Source of the DNA: H111-94 sp034436045 | GTDB taxonomy: Bacteria > Chloroflexota > Ktedonobacteria > Ktedonobacterales > Ktedonobacteraceae | DNA: 22,680 nt | Assembly (NCBI GenBank): GCA_034436045.1 | Contig: DAOTVZ010000094.1 | Location: 1-22,680 of the forward strand | Reading direction: 5' to 3' | Shown here: positions 22,562 to 22,680 of the stretch, one piece after another | Numbering within the stretch: the stretch's first letter is position 1 | Layout: each line of letters opens with the position of its first letter | Notes under the pieces: model-generated | What the model was told of the DNA's origin: nothing | Seen by the model: the letters and a program-made list of their open reading frames with translations, nothing else | Database searches by the model: none | Made by a program: the position numbers and the translations under genes

Positions 22562-22680
22562 GAACAAGCTACACAGAGTACGAGGTGGATGCCTGGGCGC
22601 TGAAGGCCGAAGAAGGACGCGGAGACCGGCGAAACGTTCAAGGGGAGCTGCATGCAAGCGATGAGCCTTGAGAGTCCGAA
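22562..22680 (+). rRNA. rrl: 23S ribosomal RNA, 5' end (partial)
   Basis: The sequence GTACGAGGTGGATGCCTGGG with the following GAAGGACG and CCGGCGAAACG is the conserved 5' domain I of bacterial 23S rRNA; alignment by eye with the E. coli 5' end puts the mature end near 22562. The gene continues beyond the window. No 16S rRNA or tRNA lies upstream: a protein gene and a promoter do. Confidence 0.95.

Overview
The window reads as a chromosomal segment of a GC-moderate, spore-former-like filamentous bacterium of the Chloroflexota, most plausibly class Ktedonobacteria. This placement is inference from protein flavour, abundant hairpin-forming intergenic repeats, an MmyB-type regulator and a 23S rRNA gene with no 16S gene in front of it; no database search was possible. 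Most genes are ordinary housekeeping or fatty-acid catabolism genes, interrupted by a few accessory islands.

Layout. (1) 168-1487: a small membrane/coiled-coil protein abutting, stop codon to stop codon, the convergent gpsA (glycerol-3-phosphate dehydrogenase). (2) 1590-4830: an AT-richer accessory island on the minus strand with an AAA/ABC-type ATPase translationally coupled to a small protein bearing a PD-(D/E)XK-like motif (candidate anti-phage operon), a small XRE regulator, a divergent small unknown gene with a good sigma-70-type promoter, and a long imperfect inverted repeat. (3) 5088-6215: a secreted protein with a zincin-like HEIAE...DP motif. (4) 6301-9167: tilS-hpt operon (minus) and divergent def (plus). 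(5) 9265-10208: a small zinc-ribbon protein and a Fur-family regulator preceded by a near-consensus Fur box. (6) 10211-11115: a 600-base non-coding stretch carrying three tandem 88-89 bp palindromic repeats, then an orphan double-glycine RiPP/bacteriocin-like precursor with a strong bidirectional terminator. (7) 11142-18645: a complete beta-oxidation gene set on the minus strand in the order fadD, fadE, fadA, fadN (acyl-CoA ligase, acyl-CoA dehydrogenase, thiolase, hydroxyacyl-CoA dehydrogenase/enoyl-CoA hydratase). (8) 18929-19726: a divergent MmyB-like XRE regulator, a family in which the ligand domain is known to hold a fatty acid, so a candidate regulator of the fad genes. (9) 19723-21306: a TauE/SafE transporter and a hotdog thioesterase. 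(10) 21648-22680: a coiled-coil acidic protein of unknown function, then a promoter and leader for a 23S rRNA gene that runs off the window end.

How the parts work together. FadD activates fatty acids, FadE, FadN and FadA complete the beta-oxidation spiral, and the neighbouring fatty-acid-sensing type regulator could control them. TilS, Hpt and Def are translation and purine-salvage functions. The two items most worth follow-up are the ATPase/nuclease-like pair (2211-3638 plus 1590-2201) and the orphan RiPP precursor (10809-11048).
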